Positions 1 to 9,782 of a DNA stretch of 10,196 bases are shown piece by piece. Under the pieces are notes generated by a model. It searched no databases. It saw only the letters and a program-made list of their open reading frames with translations, and was not told where the DNA came from. This DNA is from Saccoglossus kowalevskii (lineage: Eukaryota > Hemichordata > Enteropneusta > Harrimaniidae), in assembly GCF_000003605.2 (NCBI RefSeq), contig NW_003147581.1, positions 1-10,196 on the forward strand. Direction: 5' to 3'. How positions within the stretch are numbered: position 1 is the stretch's first letter; the number at the start of each line of letters is the position of its first letter. The position numbers were made by a program, and so were the translations under genes.

Positions 1-38
1 ACCAAGTTTTGAGCTGCATCAGCAGCATTACATCACAA
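1..38 (+). CDS. possible 3' end of an upstream plexin-like exon (partial)
   Basis: The third frame, starting at position 3, is open for 12 codons (QVLSCISSITSQ) up to CAA followed by GTACAAG at 39, which can serve as a 5' splice site. The exon would end in phase 0, matching the phase-0 start of the exon at 85. Joined across the proposed intron, the residues ISSITSQ run into DECFTGG, which resembles the short helix plus Cys-x-x-Gly stretch found in plexin sema domains; this comparison is from memory. Without splicing, the same frame stops at 57-59. The piece is cut by the window edge and too short to identify alone. It could equally be intron. Confidence 0.35.
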
Positions 39-84
39 GTACAAGAATTCCAAAAGTTTTAATTATTTTTTCTATGTTTATTAG
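39..84 (+). other. possible 46-bp intron with clear 3' splice site
   Basis: The 3' end is convincing: a T-rich tract from about 57 to 82 (TTTTAATTATTTTTTCTATG) runs into TTTATTAG, with AG at 83-84 directly before the open exon. The 5' boundary at 39 (CAA|GTACAAG) is weaker. A 46-bp intron is short but occurs in compact invertebrate genomes. If the donor is wrong, the whole of 1-84 is the tail of a longer intron. Confidence 0.5.
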
Positions 85-252
85 GATGAATGTTTCACTG
101 GTGGCCGATATAGATATGTTAATGGTAAAGATCCTGTATCTGTAATTGCTGTACTGGAATATCCCAATACACTACTTACATCCATTACTGTAACCACTGT
201 ACAAGAATACACTGTTGGGTTTATAGGAACACAAGATGGACACATACTGAAG
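85..252 (+). CDS. exon of a plexin-like receptor: late sema-domain blade (parental copy of the repeat)
   Basis: This is a 168-nt exon of 56 codons with both ends in phase 0. It is preceded by a T-rich tract and AG, and followed by AAG|GTAAGG. Residues about 1-7 are DECFTGG. Residues about 23-40 contain AVLEYPNTLLTSITVTTV, and residues 43-56 contain TVGFIGTQDGHILK. The pattern 'LTS-x-x-V ... hydrophobic-G-T-x-x-G-x-L-K' is characteristic of the sema beta-propeller of plexins, the cell-surface receptors for semaphorins; related sema proteins such as MET-type receptors are less likely. The domain would be extracellular. The exon is the ancestor of the downstream array: its last ~103 nt and its donor are repeated 69 times. 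It differs from nearly all copies by a Tyr codon (TAC) where the others have His (CAC) at residue 42, and its first ~65 nt are not in the repeat. No start codon or signal peptide is in the window, so the gene extends upstream. Confidence 0.75.
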
Positions 253-258
253 GTAAGG
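250..258 (+). promoter_or_regulatory. 5' splice site of the parental exon
   Basis: AAG|GTAAGG is a near-consensus metazoan donor, with GT at 253-254. This is the only donor of the array that gives an exon open in frame with both its upstream acceptor and the exon at 9846. Choosing any later donor without internal splicing would include extra units and run into the stop inside the second unit (TAA of CTGTAACC, 326-328). Confidence 0.75.
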
Positions 259-272
259 GTTACTATACAAAG
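253..272 (+). other. 20-nt GT...AG segment at the head of each unit (first instance)
   Basis: The segment gtaagggttactatacaaag begins with the donor GTAAGG, contains TACTATAC (similar to the branch-point consensus TACTAAC) and ends in AG. Removing it leaves 117 nt (39 codons) per unit, in phase 0 with the parental exon, beginning KSMVGVLEYPN and ending GHILK. It recurs in almost every unit at GT positions 26 nt before the ATGG. Units beginning at 2858 and 2995 have lost the AG (CAATG instead of CAAAG). Twenty nucleotides is below the length normally spliced in animals, so this is an observed arrangement, not a claimed intron. Confidence 0.35.
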
Positions 273-2857
273 AAATCCATGGTTGGTGTACTGGAATATC
301 CCAATACACTACTTACATCCATTGCTGTAACCACTGTACAAGAACACACTGTTGGGTTTATAGGAACACAAGATGGACACATACTGAAGGTAAGGGTTAC
401 TATACAAAGATCCATGGTTGGTGTACTGGAATATCCCAATACACTATTTACATCCATTACTGTAACCACTGTACAAGAACACACTGTTGGGTTTATAGGA
501 ACACAAGATGGACACATACTGAAGGTAAGGGTTACTATACAAAGAAATCCATGGTTGGTATACTGGAATATCCCAATACACTACTTACATCCATTGTTGT
601 AACCACTGTACAAGAACACACTGTTGGGTTTATAGGAACACAAGATGGACACATACTGAAGGTAAGGGTTACTATACAAAGAAATCCATGGTTGGTGTAC
701 TGGAATATCCCAATACACTACTTACATCCATTGCTGTAACCACTGTACAAGAACACACTGTTGGGTTTATAGGAACACAAGATGGACACATACTGAAGGT
801 AAGGGTTACTATACAAAGAAATCCATAGTTGGTGTAATGGAATATTCCAATACACTACTTGCATCCATTGCTGTAACCACTGTACAAGAACACACTGTTG
901 GGTTTATAGGAACACAAGATGGACACATACTGAAGGTAAGTTTTACTATACAAAGAAATCCATGGTTGGTGTACTGGAATATCCCAATACACTACTTACA
1001 TCCATTGCTGTAACCACTGTACAAGAACACACTGTTGGGTTTATAGGAACACAAGATGGACACATACTGAAGGTAAGGGTTACTATACAAAGAAATCCAT
1101 GGTTGGTGTACTGGAATATCCCAATACACTACTTACATCCATTGCTGTAACCACTGTACAAGAACACACTGTTGGGTTTATAGGAACACAAGATGGACAC
1201 ATACTGAAGGTAAGGGTTACTATACAAAGAAATCCATGGTTGGTGTACTGGAATATCCCAATACACTACTTACATCCATTGCTGTAACCACTGTACAAGA
1301 AAACACTGTTGGGTTTATAGGAACACAAGATGAACACATACTGAAGGTAAGGAAGGGTTACTATACAAAGAAATCCATGGTTGGTGTACTGGAATATCCC
1401 AATACACTACTTGCATCCATTGCTGTAACCACTGTACAAGAACACACTGTTGGGTTCATAGGAACACAAGATGGACACATACTGAAGGTAATGGTTACTA
1501 TACAAAGAAATCCATGGTTGGTGTATTGGAATATCCCAATACACTACTTACATCCATTACTGTAACCACTGTACAAGAACACACTGTTGGGTTTATAGGA
1601 ACACAAGATGGACACATACTGAAGGTAAGGGTTACTATACAAAGAAATCCATGGTTGGTGTATTGGAATATCCCAATACACTACTTACATCCATTGCTGT
1701 AACCACTGTACAAGAACACACTGTTGGGTTTATAGGAACACAAGATGGACACATACTGAAGGTAAGGGTTACTATACAAAGAAATCCATGGTTGGTTTAC
1801 TGGAATATCCCAATACACTACTTACATCCATTGCTGTAACCACTGTACAAGAACACACTGTTGGGTTTATAGGAACACAAGATGGACACATACTGAAGGT
1901 AAGGGTTACTATACAAAGAAATCCATGGTTGGTGTACTGGAATATCCCAATACACTACTTACATCCATTGCTGTAACCACTGTACAAGAACACACTGTTG
2001 GGTTTATAGGAACACAAGATGGACACATACTGAAGGTAAGGGTTACTATACAAAGAAATCCATGGTTGGTGTACTGGAATATCCCAATACACTACTTACA
2101 TCCATTGCTGTAACCACTGTACAAGAACACACTGTTGGGTTTATAGGAACACAAGATGGACACATACTGAAGGTAAGGGTTACTATACAAAGAAATCCAT
2201 GGTTGGTGTACTGGAATATCCCAATACACTACTTACATCCATTGCTATAACCATTGTACAAGAACACACTGTTGGGTTTATAGGAACACAAGATGGACAC
2301 ATACTGAAGGTAAGGGTTACTATACAAAGAAATCCATGGTTGGTTTACTGGAATATCCCAATACACTACTTACATCCATTGCTGTAACCACTGTACAAGA
2401 ACACACTGTTGGGTTTATAGGAACACAAGATGGACACATACTGAAGGTAAGGGTTACTATACAAAGAAATCCATGGTTGGTGTACTGGAATATCCCAATA
2501 CACTACTTACATCCATTGCTGTAACCACTGTACAAGAACACACTGTTGGGTTTATAGGAACACAAGATGGACACATACTGAAGGTAAGGGTTACTATACA
2601 AAGAAATCCATGGTTGGTGTACTGGAATATCTCAATACACTACTTATATCCATTGCTGTAACCACTGTACAAGAACACACTGTTGGGTTTATAGGAACAC
2701 AAGATGGACACATACTGAAGGTAAGGGTTACTATACAAAGAAATCCATGGTTGGTGTACTGGAATACCCCAATACACTACTTACATCCATTACTGTAACC
2801 ACTGTACAAGAACACACTGTTGGGTTTATAGGAACACAAGATGGACACATACTGAAG

Positions 2858-3131
2858 GTAAGGGTTACTATACAATGAAATCCATGGTTGGTGTACTGGT
2901 ATATCCCAATACACTACTTACATCCATTGCTGTAACCACTGTACAAGAACACACTGTTGGGTTTATAGGAACACAAGATGGACACATACTGAAGGTAAGG
3001 GTTACTATACAATGAAATCCATGGTTGGTGTACTGGTATATCCCAATACACTACTTACATCCATTGCTGTAACCACTGTACAAGAACACACTGTTGGGTT
3101 TATAGGAACACAAGATGGACACATACTGAAG
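2858..3131 (+). repeat. two adjacent near-identical variant units
   Basis: Both units carry CAATGAAATCC in place of CAAAGAAATCC and ACTGGTATATCCC in place of ACTGGAATATCCC, a combination seen nowhere else in the array. They are best explained by a recent single-unit duplication. The A-to-T change removes the AG that ends the 20-nt head segment and creates an in-frame TGA for the preceding read-through frame. Confidence 0.85.
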
Positions 3132-3679
3132 GTAAGGGTTACTATACAAAGAAATCCATGGTTGGTGTACTGGAATATCTCAATACACTACTTACATCCA
3201 TTGCTGTAACCACTGTACAAGAACACACTGTTGGGTTTATAGGAACACAAGATGGACACATACTGAAGGTAAGGGTTACTATACAAAGAAATCCATGGTT
3301 GGTGTACTGGAATATCCCAATACACTACTTACATCCATTGCTGTAACCACTGTACAAGAACACACTGTTGGGTTTATAGGAACACAAGATGGACACATAC
3401 TGAAGGTAAGGGTTACTATACAAAGAAATCCATGGTTGGTGTACTGGAATATCCCAATACACTACTTACATCCATTGCTGTAACCACTGTACAAGGACAC
3501 ACTGTTGGGTTTATAGGAACACAAGATGGACACATACTGAAGGTAAGGGTTACTATACAAAGAAATCCATGGTTGGTATACTGGAATATCTCAATACACT
3601 ATTTACTTCCATTGCTGTAACCACTGTACAAGAACACACTGTTGGGTTTATAGGAACACAAGATGGACACATACTGAAG

Positions 3680-5600
3680 GTAAGGGTTACTATACAAAGA
3701 AATCCATGGTTGGTGTACTGGAATATCCCAATACACTACTTACATCCATTGCGGTAATAACTGTACAAGAACACACTGTTGGGTTTATAGGAACACAAGA
3801 TGGACACATACTGAAGGTAAGGGTTACTATACAAAGAAATCTATGGTTGGTGTACTGGAATATCCCAATACACTACTTACATCCATTGCTGTAACCACTG
3901 TACAAGAACACACTGTTGGGTTTATAGGAACACAAGATGGACACATACTGAAGGTAAGGGTTACTATACAAAGAAATCCATGGTTGGTGTACTGGAATAT
4001 CCCAATACACTACTTACATCCATTGCTATAACCATTGTACAAGAACACACTGTTGGGTTTATAGGAACACAAGATGGACACATACTGAAGGTAAGGGTTA
4101 CTATACAAAGAAATCCATGGTTGGTATACTGGAATATCCCAATACACTACTTACATCCATTGCTATAACCATTGTACAAGAACACACTGTTGGGTTTATA
4201 GGAACACAAGATGGACACATACTGAAGGTAAGGGTTACTATACAAAGAAATCCATGGTTGGTGTACTGGAATATCCCAATACACTACTTACATCCATTGC
4301 TATAACCATTGTACAAGAACACACTGTTGGGTTTATAGGAACACAAGATGGACACATACTGAAGGTAAAGGTTACTATACAAAGAAATCCATGGTTGGTA
4401 TACTGGAATATCCCAATACACTACTTACATCCATTGCTATAACCATTGTACAAGAACACACTGTTGGGTTTATAGGAACACAAAGATGGACACATACTGA
4501 AAGGTAAGGGTTACTATACAAAGAAATCCATGGTTGGTGTACTGGAATATCCCAATACACTACTTACATCCATTGCTGTAACCACTGTACAAGAACACAC
4601 TGTTGGGTTTATAGGAACACAAGATGGACACATACTGAAGGTAAGGGTTACTATACAAAGAAATCCATGGTTGGTGTACTGGAATATCCCAATACACTAC
4701 TTACATCCATTGCTGTAACCACTGTACAAGAACACACTGTTGGGTTTATAGGAACACAAGATGGACACATACTGAAGGTAAGGGTTACTATACAAAGAAA
4801 TCCATGGTTGGTATACTGGAATATCCCAATACACTACTTACATCCATTGCTATAACCATTGTACAAGAACACACTGTTGGGTTTATAGGAACACAAGATG
4901 GACACATACTGAAGGTAAGGGTTACTATACAAAGAAATCCATGGTTGGTATACTGGAATATCCCAATACACTACTTACATCCATTGCTATAACCATTGTA
5001 CAAGAACACACTGTTGGGTTTATAGGAACACAAGATGGACACATACTGAAGGTAAGGGTTACTATACAAAGAAATCCATGGTTGGTGTACTGGAATATCC
5101 CAATACACTACTTACATCCATTGCGGTAATAACTGTACAAGAACACACTGTTGGGTTTATAGGAACACAAGATGGACACATACTGAAGGTAAGGGTTACT
5201 ATACAAAGAAATCCATGGTTGGTGTACTGGAATATCCCAATACACTACTTACATCTATTGCTGTAACCACTGTACAAGAACACACTGTTGGGTTTATAGG
5301 AACACAAGATGGACACATACTGAAGGTAAGGGTTACTATACAAAGAAATCCATGGTTGGTGTACTGGAATATTCCAATACACTACTTACATCCATTGCTG
5401 TAACCACTGTACAAGAACACACTGTTGGGTTTATAGGAACACAAGATGGACACATACTGAAGGTAAGGGTTACTATACAAAGAAATCCATGGTTGGTGTA
5501 CTGGAATATCCCAATACACTACTTACATCCATTGCGGTAATAACTGTACAAGAACACACTGTTGGGTTTATAGGAACACAAGATGGACACATACTGAAGG
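3680..5600 (+). repeat. block with shared GCGGTAATAAC and GCTATAACCATTG variants
   Basis: The rare variant GCGGTAATAAC (in place of GCTGTAACCAC) occurs in units with ATGG at 3706, 5078 and 5489, that is, 1372 bp (about 10 units) and 411 bp (3 units) apart. Between them, GCTATAACCATTG occurs in units at 3980, 4117, 4254, 4391, 4804 and 4941, several of which also share GGTATACTGG. The clustering shows multi-unit duplication inside the array. The unit at 4391 has two single-base insertions (ACAAAGATGG, CTGAAAGGTAAG). Confidence 0.8.
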
Positions 5601-6012
5601 TAAAGGGTTACTATACAAAGAAATCCATGGTTGGTGTACTGAAATATCCCAATACACTACTTACATCCTTTGCTGTAACCACTGTACAAGAACACACTGT
5701 TGGGTTTATAGGAAACACAAAATGGACACATACTGAAGGTAAGGGTTACTATACAAAGAAATCCATGTTTGGTGTACTGGAATATCCCAATACACTACTT
5801 ACATCCATTACTGTAATCACTGTACAAGAACACACTGTTGGGTTTATAGGAACACAAGATGGACATCTACTGAAGGTAAGGATTACTATACAAAGAAATC
5901 CATGGTTGGTGTACTGGAATATCCCACTATACTACTTACATCCATTGCTGTAACCACTGTACAAGAACACACTGTTGGGTTTATAGGAACACAAGATGGA
6001 CACATACTGAAG

Positions 6013-6423
6013 GTAAGGGTTACTATACAAAGAAATCCATGGTTGGTGTACTGGAATATTCCAATACACTACTTGCATCCATTACTGTAACCACTGTACA
6101 AGAACAGACTGTTGGGTTTATAGGAACACAAGATGGACACATACTGAAGGTAAGGGTTACTATACAAAGAAATCCATGGTTGGTGTACTGGAATATCCCA
6201 ATACACTACTTACATCCATTGCTGTAACCACTGTACAAGAACACACTGTTGGGTTTATAGGAACACAAGATGGACACATACTGAAGGTAAGGGTTACTAT
6301 ACAAAGAAATCCATGGTTGGTGTACTGGAATATTCCAATACACTACTTGCATCCATTACTGTAACCACTGTACAAGAACAGACTGTTGGGTTTATAGGAA
6401 CACAAGATGGACACATACTGAAG
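6013..6423 (+). repeat. B-A-B higher-order repeat (variant, consensus, variant)
   Basis: Units with ATGG at 6039 and 6313 share four linked changes: AATATTCC, CTTGCATCC, CATTACTG and GAACAGACTG. The unit between them (6176) is consensus. The same B type returns at 7271 and 7682, and partly at 7408, again interleaved with consensus units, giving a 274-bp dimer periodicity over short stretches. Confidence 0.8.
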
Positions 6424-6834
6424 GTAAGGGTTACTATACAAAGAAATCCATGGTTGGTGTACTGGAATATCCCAATACACTACTTACATCCATTGCTGTA
6501 ACCACTGTACAAAAACACGCTGTTGGGTTTATAGGAACACAAGATGGACACATACTGAAGGTAAGGATTACTATACAAAGAAATCCATGGTTGGTGTACT
6601 GGAATATCCCAATACACTACTTACATCCATTGCTGTAACCACTGTACAAGAACACACTGTTGGGTTTATAGGAACACAAGATGGACACATACTGAAGGTA
6701 AGGGTTACTATACAAAGAAATCCATGGTTGGTGTACTGGAATATCCCAATACACTACTTACATCCATTACTGTAACCACTGTACAAGAACACACTGTTGG
6801 GTTTATAGGAACACAAGATGGACGCATACTGAAG

Positions 6835-7150
6835 GTAAGGGTTACTATACAAAGAAATCCATGGTTGGTGTACTGGAATATCCCAATACACTACTTGCAT
6901 CCATTGTTGTAACCACTGTACAAGAACACACTGTTGGTTTATAGGAACACAAGATGGACACCTACTGAAGGTAAGTTTTACTCTACAAAGAAATCCATGG
7001 TTGGTGTACTGGAATATCCCAATACACTACTTACATCCATTGCTGTAACCACTGTACAAGAACACACTGTTGGGTTTATAGGAACACAAGATGGACACCT
7101 ACTGAAGGTAAGTTTTACTCTACAAAGAAATCCATGGTTGGTGTACTGGA
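6835..7150 (+). repeat. units sharing a CCTACTGAAG / GTAAGTTTTACTCTAC junction
   Basis: The unit with ATGG at 6861 lacks one G (GTTGGTTTATAGG), and both it and the unit at 6997 end in CACCTACTGAAG followed by GTAAGTTTTACTCTAC. The same linked set, including the missing G and CATTGTTG, reappears in the unit at 8090, with its junction just before the unit at 8226, about 1.23 kb (9 units) away. This indicates copying of a multi-unit block. GTAAGT is also a closer match to the donor consensus than the usual GTAAGG. Confidence 0.8.
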
Positions 7151-7655
7151 ATATCCCAATACACTACTTACATCCATTGCTGTAACCACTGTACAAGAAC
7201 ACACTGTTGGGTTTATAGGAACACAAGATGGACACATACTGAAGGTAAGGGTTACTATACAAAGAAATCCATGGTTGGTGTACTGGAATATTCCAATACA
7301 CTACTTGCATCCATTACTGTAACCACTGTACAAGAACAGACTGTTGGGTTTATAGGAACACAAGATGGACACATACTGAAGGTAAGGGTTACTATACAAA
7401 GAAATCCACGGTTGGTGTACTGGAATATTCCAATACACTACTTGCATCCATTACTGTAACCACTGTACAAGAACACACTGTTGGGTTTATAGGAACACAA
7501 GATGAACACATACTGAAGGTAAGGGTTACTATACAAAGAAATCCATGGTTGGTGTACTGGAATATCCCAATACACTACTTACATCCATTGCTGTAACCAC
7601 TGTACAAGAACACACTGTTGGGTTTATAGGAACACAAGATGGACACATACTGAAG

Positions 7656-8063
7656 GTAAGGGTTACTATACAAAGAAATCCATGGTTGGTGTACTGGAAT
7701 ATTCCAATACACTACTTGCATCCATTACTGTAACCACTGTACAAGAACAGACTGTTTGGGTTTATAGGAACACAAGATGGACACATACTGAAGGTAAGGG
7801 TTACTATACAAAGAAATCCATGGTTGGTGTACTGGAATATCCCAATACACTACTTACATCCATTGCTGTAACCACTGTACAAGAACACACTGTTGGGTTT
7901 ATAGGAACACCAGATGGACACTACTGAAGTAAGGTTACTATACAAGAAATCCATGGTTGGTGTACTGGAATATCCCAATACACTACTTACATCCATTGCT
8001 TTAACCACTGTACAAGAAAACACTGTTGGGTTTATAGGAACACAAGATGGACACATACTGAAG
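7656..8063 (+). repeat. three units damaged by indels
   Basis: The unit at 7682 has an extra T (CTGTTTGGG). The following junction, near 7918-7946, has lost several bases (GGACACTACTGAAGTAAGGTTACTATACAAG), giving a 133-bp interval and an in-frame TGA at 7925-7927 in the exon-derived frame. The unit at 7953 has GCTTTAACC and GAAAACACTG, shared only with the unit at 8637. These lesions show that the exon-derived frame is not strictly maintained. Confidence 0.8.
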
Positions 8064-9697
8064 GTAAGGGTTACTATACAAAGAAATCCATGGTTGGTGT
8101 ATTGGAATATCCCAATACACTACTTACATCCATTGTTGTAACCACTGTACAAGAACACACTGTTGGTTTATAGGAACACAAGATGGACACCTACTGAAGG
8201 TAAGTTTTACTCTACAAAGAAATCCATGGTTGGTGTACTGGAATATCCCAATACACTACTTACATCCATTGCTGTAACCACTGTACAAGAACACACTGTT
8301 GGGTTTATAGGAACACAAGATGGACACATACTGAAGGTAAGGGTTACTATACAAAGAAATCCATGGTTGGTGTACTGGAATATTCCAATACACTACTTAC
8401 ATCCATTGCTGTAACCACTGTACAAGAACACACTGTTGGGTTTATAGGAACACAAGATGGACACATATTGAAGGTAAGGGTTACTATACAAAGAAATCCA
8501 TGGTTGGTGTATTGGAATATCCCAATACACTACTTACATCCATTGCTGTAACCACTGTACAAGAACACACTGTTGGGTTTATAGGAACACAAGATGGACA
8601 CATACTGAAGGTAAGGGTTACTATACAAAGAAATCCATGGTTGGTGTACTGGAATATCCCAATACACTACTTACATCCATTGCTTTAACCACTGTACAAG
8701 AAAACACTGTTGGGTTTATAGGAACACAAGATGGACACATACTGAAGGTAAGGGTTACTATACAAAGAAATCCATGGTTGGTGTATTGGAATATCCCAAT
8801 ACACTACTTACATCCATTGCTGTAACCACTGTACAAGAACACGCTGTTGGGTTTATAGGGACACAAGATGGACACATACTGAAGGTAAGGGTTACTATAC
8901 AAAGAAATCCATGGTTGGTGTATTGGAATATCCCACTATACTACTTACATCCATTGCTGTAACCACTGTACAAGAACACACTGTTGGGTTTATAGGAACA
9001 CAAGATGGACACATACTGAAGGTAAGGGTTACTATACAAAGAAATCCATGGTTGGTGTACTGGAATATCTCAATACACTACTTACATCCATTGCTGTAAC
9101 CACTGTACAAGAACACACTGTTGGGTTTATAGGAACACAAGATGAACACATACTGAAGGTAAGGGTTACTATACAAAGAAATCCATGGTTGGTGTACTGG
9201 AATATCCCAATACACTACTTACATCCATTGCTGTAACCACTGTACAAGAACACACTGTTGGGTTTATAGGAACACAAGATGGACACATATTGAAGGTAAG
9301 GGTTACTATACAAAGAAATCCATGGTTGGTGTACTGGAATATCTCAATACACTACTTACATCCATTGCTGTAACCACTGTACAAGAACACACTGTTGGGT
9401 TTATAGGAACACAAGATGGACACATACTGAAGGTAAGGGTTACTATACAAAGAAATCCATGGTTGGTGTACTGGAATATCCCAATACACTACTTACATCC
9501 ATTGCTGTAACCACTGTACAAGAACACACTGTTGGGTTTATAGGAACACAAGATGGACACATACTGAAGGTAAGGGTTACTATACAAAGAAATCCATGGT
9601 TGGTGTACTGGAATATCCCAATACACTACTTACATCCATTGCTGTAACCACTGTACAAGAACACACTGTTGGGTTTATAGGAACACAAGATGGACAC

Positions 9698-9745
9698 TTG
9701 ATTACTATTATACAAAAAACACATGGTGCATGTTTAACATGGAAG
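9698..9745 (+). repeat. diverged end of the last unit; probable remnant of the original intron start
   Basis: The last unit follows the consensus through GGACAC at 9697 and then lacks the CTGAAGGTAAGG donor region. What follows (TTACTATTATACAAAAAACACATGG) still aligns with the unit's spacer (TTACTATACAAAGAAATCCATGG) with small gaps. It is therefore likely to descend from the ancestral intron sequence that supplied the spacer, now lying at the distal edge of the array. Near 9722-9734, ACATGGTGCATGT is a small inverted repeat with a 5-bp stem. Confidence 0.5.
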
Positions 9746-9751
9746 GTACGG
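9743..9751 (+). promoter_or_regulatory. possible alternative 5' splice site after the last unit
   Basis: AAG|GTACGG has GT at 9746-9747. The exon-derived frame of the last unit (ATG at 9596) stays open to this point and ends exactly in phase 0, 50 codons on, compatible with the phase-0 exon at 9846. The intron would be 100 nt. The residues it adds (after GTQDGH) do not resemble a sema domain, and the array offers no strong acceptor for such an exon, so use is speculative. Confidence 0.25.
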
Positions 9752-9782
9752 TGGATTTGTGTATTTGTTTCACAATTAGTGT

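Larger units (their letters stand above)
150..9697 (+). repeat. 137-bp tandem array (70 units counting the parental exon copy), derived from an exon-intron junction
   Basis: The unit runs from GTAAGGGTTAC to ...CATACTGAAG and recurs with a period of exactly 137 bp in 59 of 68 intervals. Exceptions, measured between successive ATGG positions: 135 (279-414), 141 (1236-1377), 139 (4391-4530), 138 (5489-5627 and 5627-5765), 136 (6861-6997), 138 (7682-7820), 133 (7820-7953) and 136 (8090-8226). Each unit holds about 34 nt of intron start followed by about 103 nt of exon end, all in one orientation. Copies differ by only a few substitutions, implying recent amplification or ongoing homogenisation. 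Most copies carry one CCATGG and one TGTACA palindrome. At 137 bp (2 mod 3), direct read-through of two units meets a stop, so the array is not a repeat protein as it stands. It is not CRISPR: there are no unique spacers. Confidence 0.97.

Noticed and set aside
2-145. Second-frame ORF running through the 3' splice site
   Set aside because: It crosses the strong T-rich acceptor region and its residues do not resemble any family. The frame entering at 85 gives the sema motifs.
263-517. Antisense ORFs in the array (also 4375-4560, 7850-8056 and 9580-9867)
   Set aside because: They are reverse-strand shadows of the repeat, present only where indels or substitutions happen to remove stops, with no recognisable domain.
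279-9647. Dozens of overlapping 62-codon ORFs beginning MVGVLEYPN
   Set aside because: They are produced by the 137-bp period: the exon-derived frame runs through the donor into the next unit out of frame and stops at the same TAA. They have no independent gene signals.
150-9697. CRISPR array or phage-style repeat
   Set aside because: Units are contiguous, with no unique spacers. The context is spliced metazoan coding sequence.
150-9697. A single open tandem-repeat protein
   Set aside because: The unit is 137 bp (2 mod 3), and two fused units hit a stop. Only removal of 20 nt per unit would open it, which is unproven and recorded as a finding instead.
150-9697. Mutually exclusive exon cluster
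   Set aside because: Units lack a pyrimidine tract and a credible acceptor upstream of the exon-derived part, and they are nearly identical rather than diversified.
150-9697. Transposable element
   Set aside because: There are no terminal inverted repeats, target-site duplications or transposase or reverse-transcriptase motifs. The unit is fully explained by the adjacent exon and intron.
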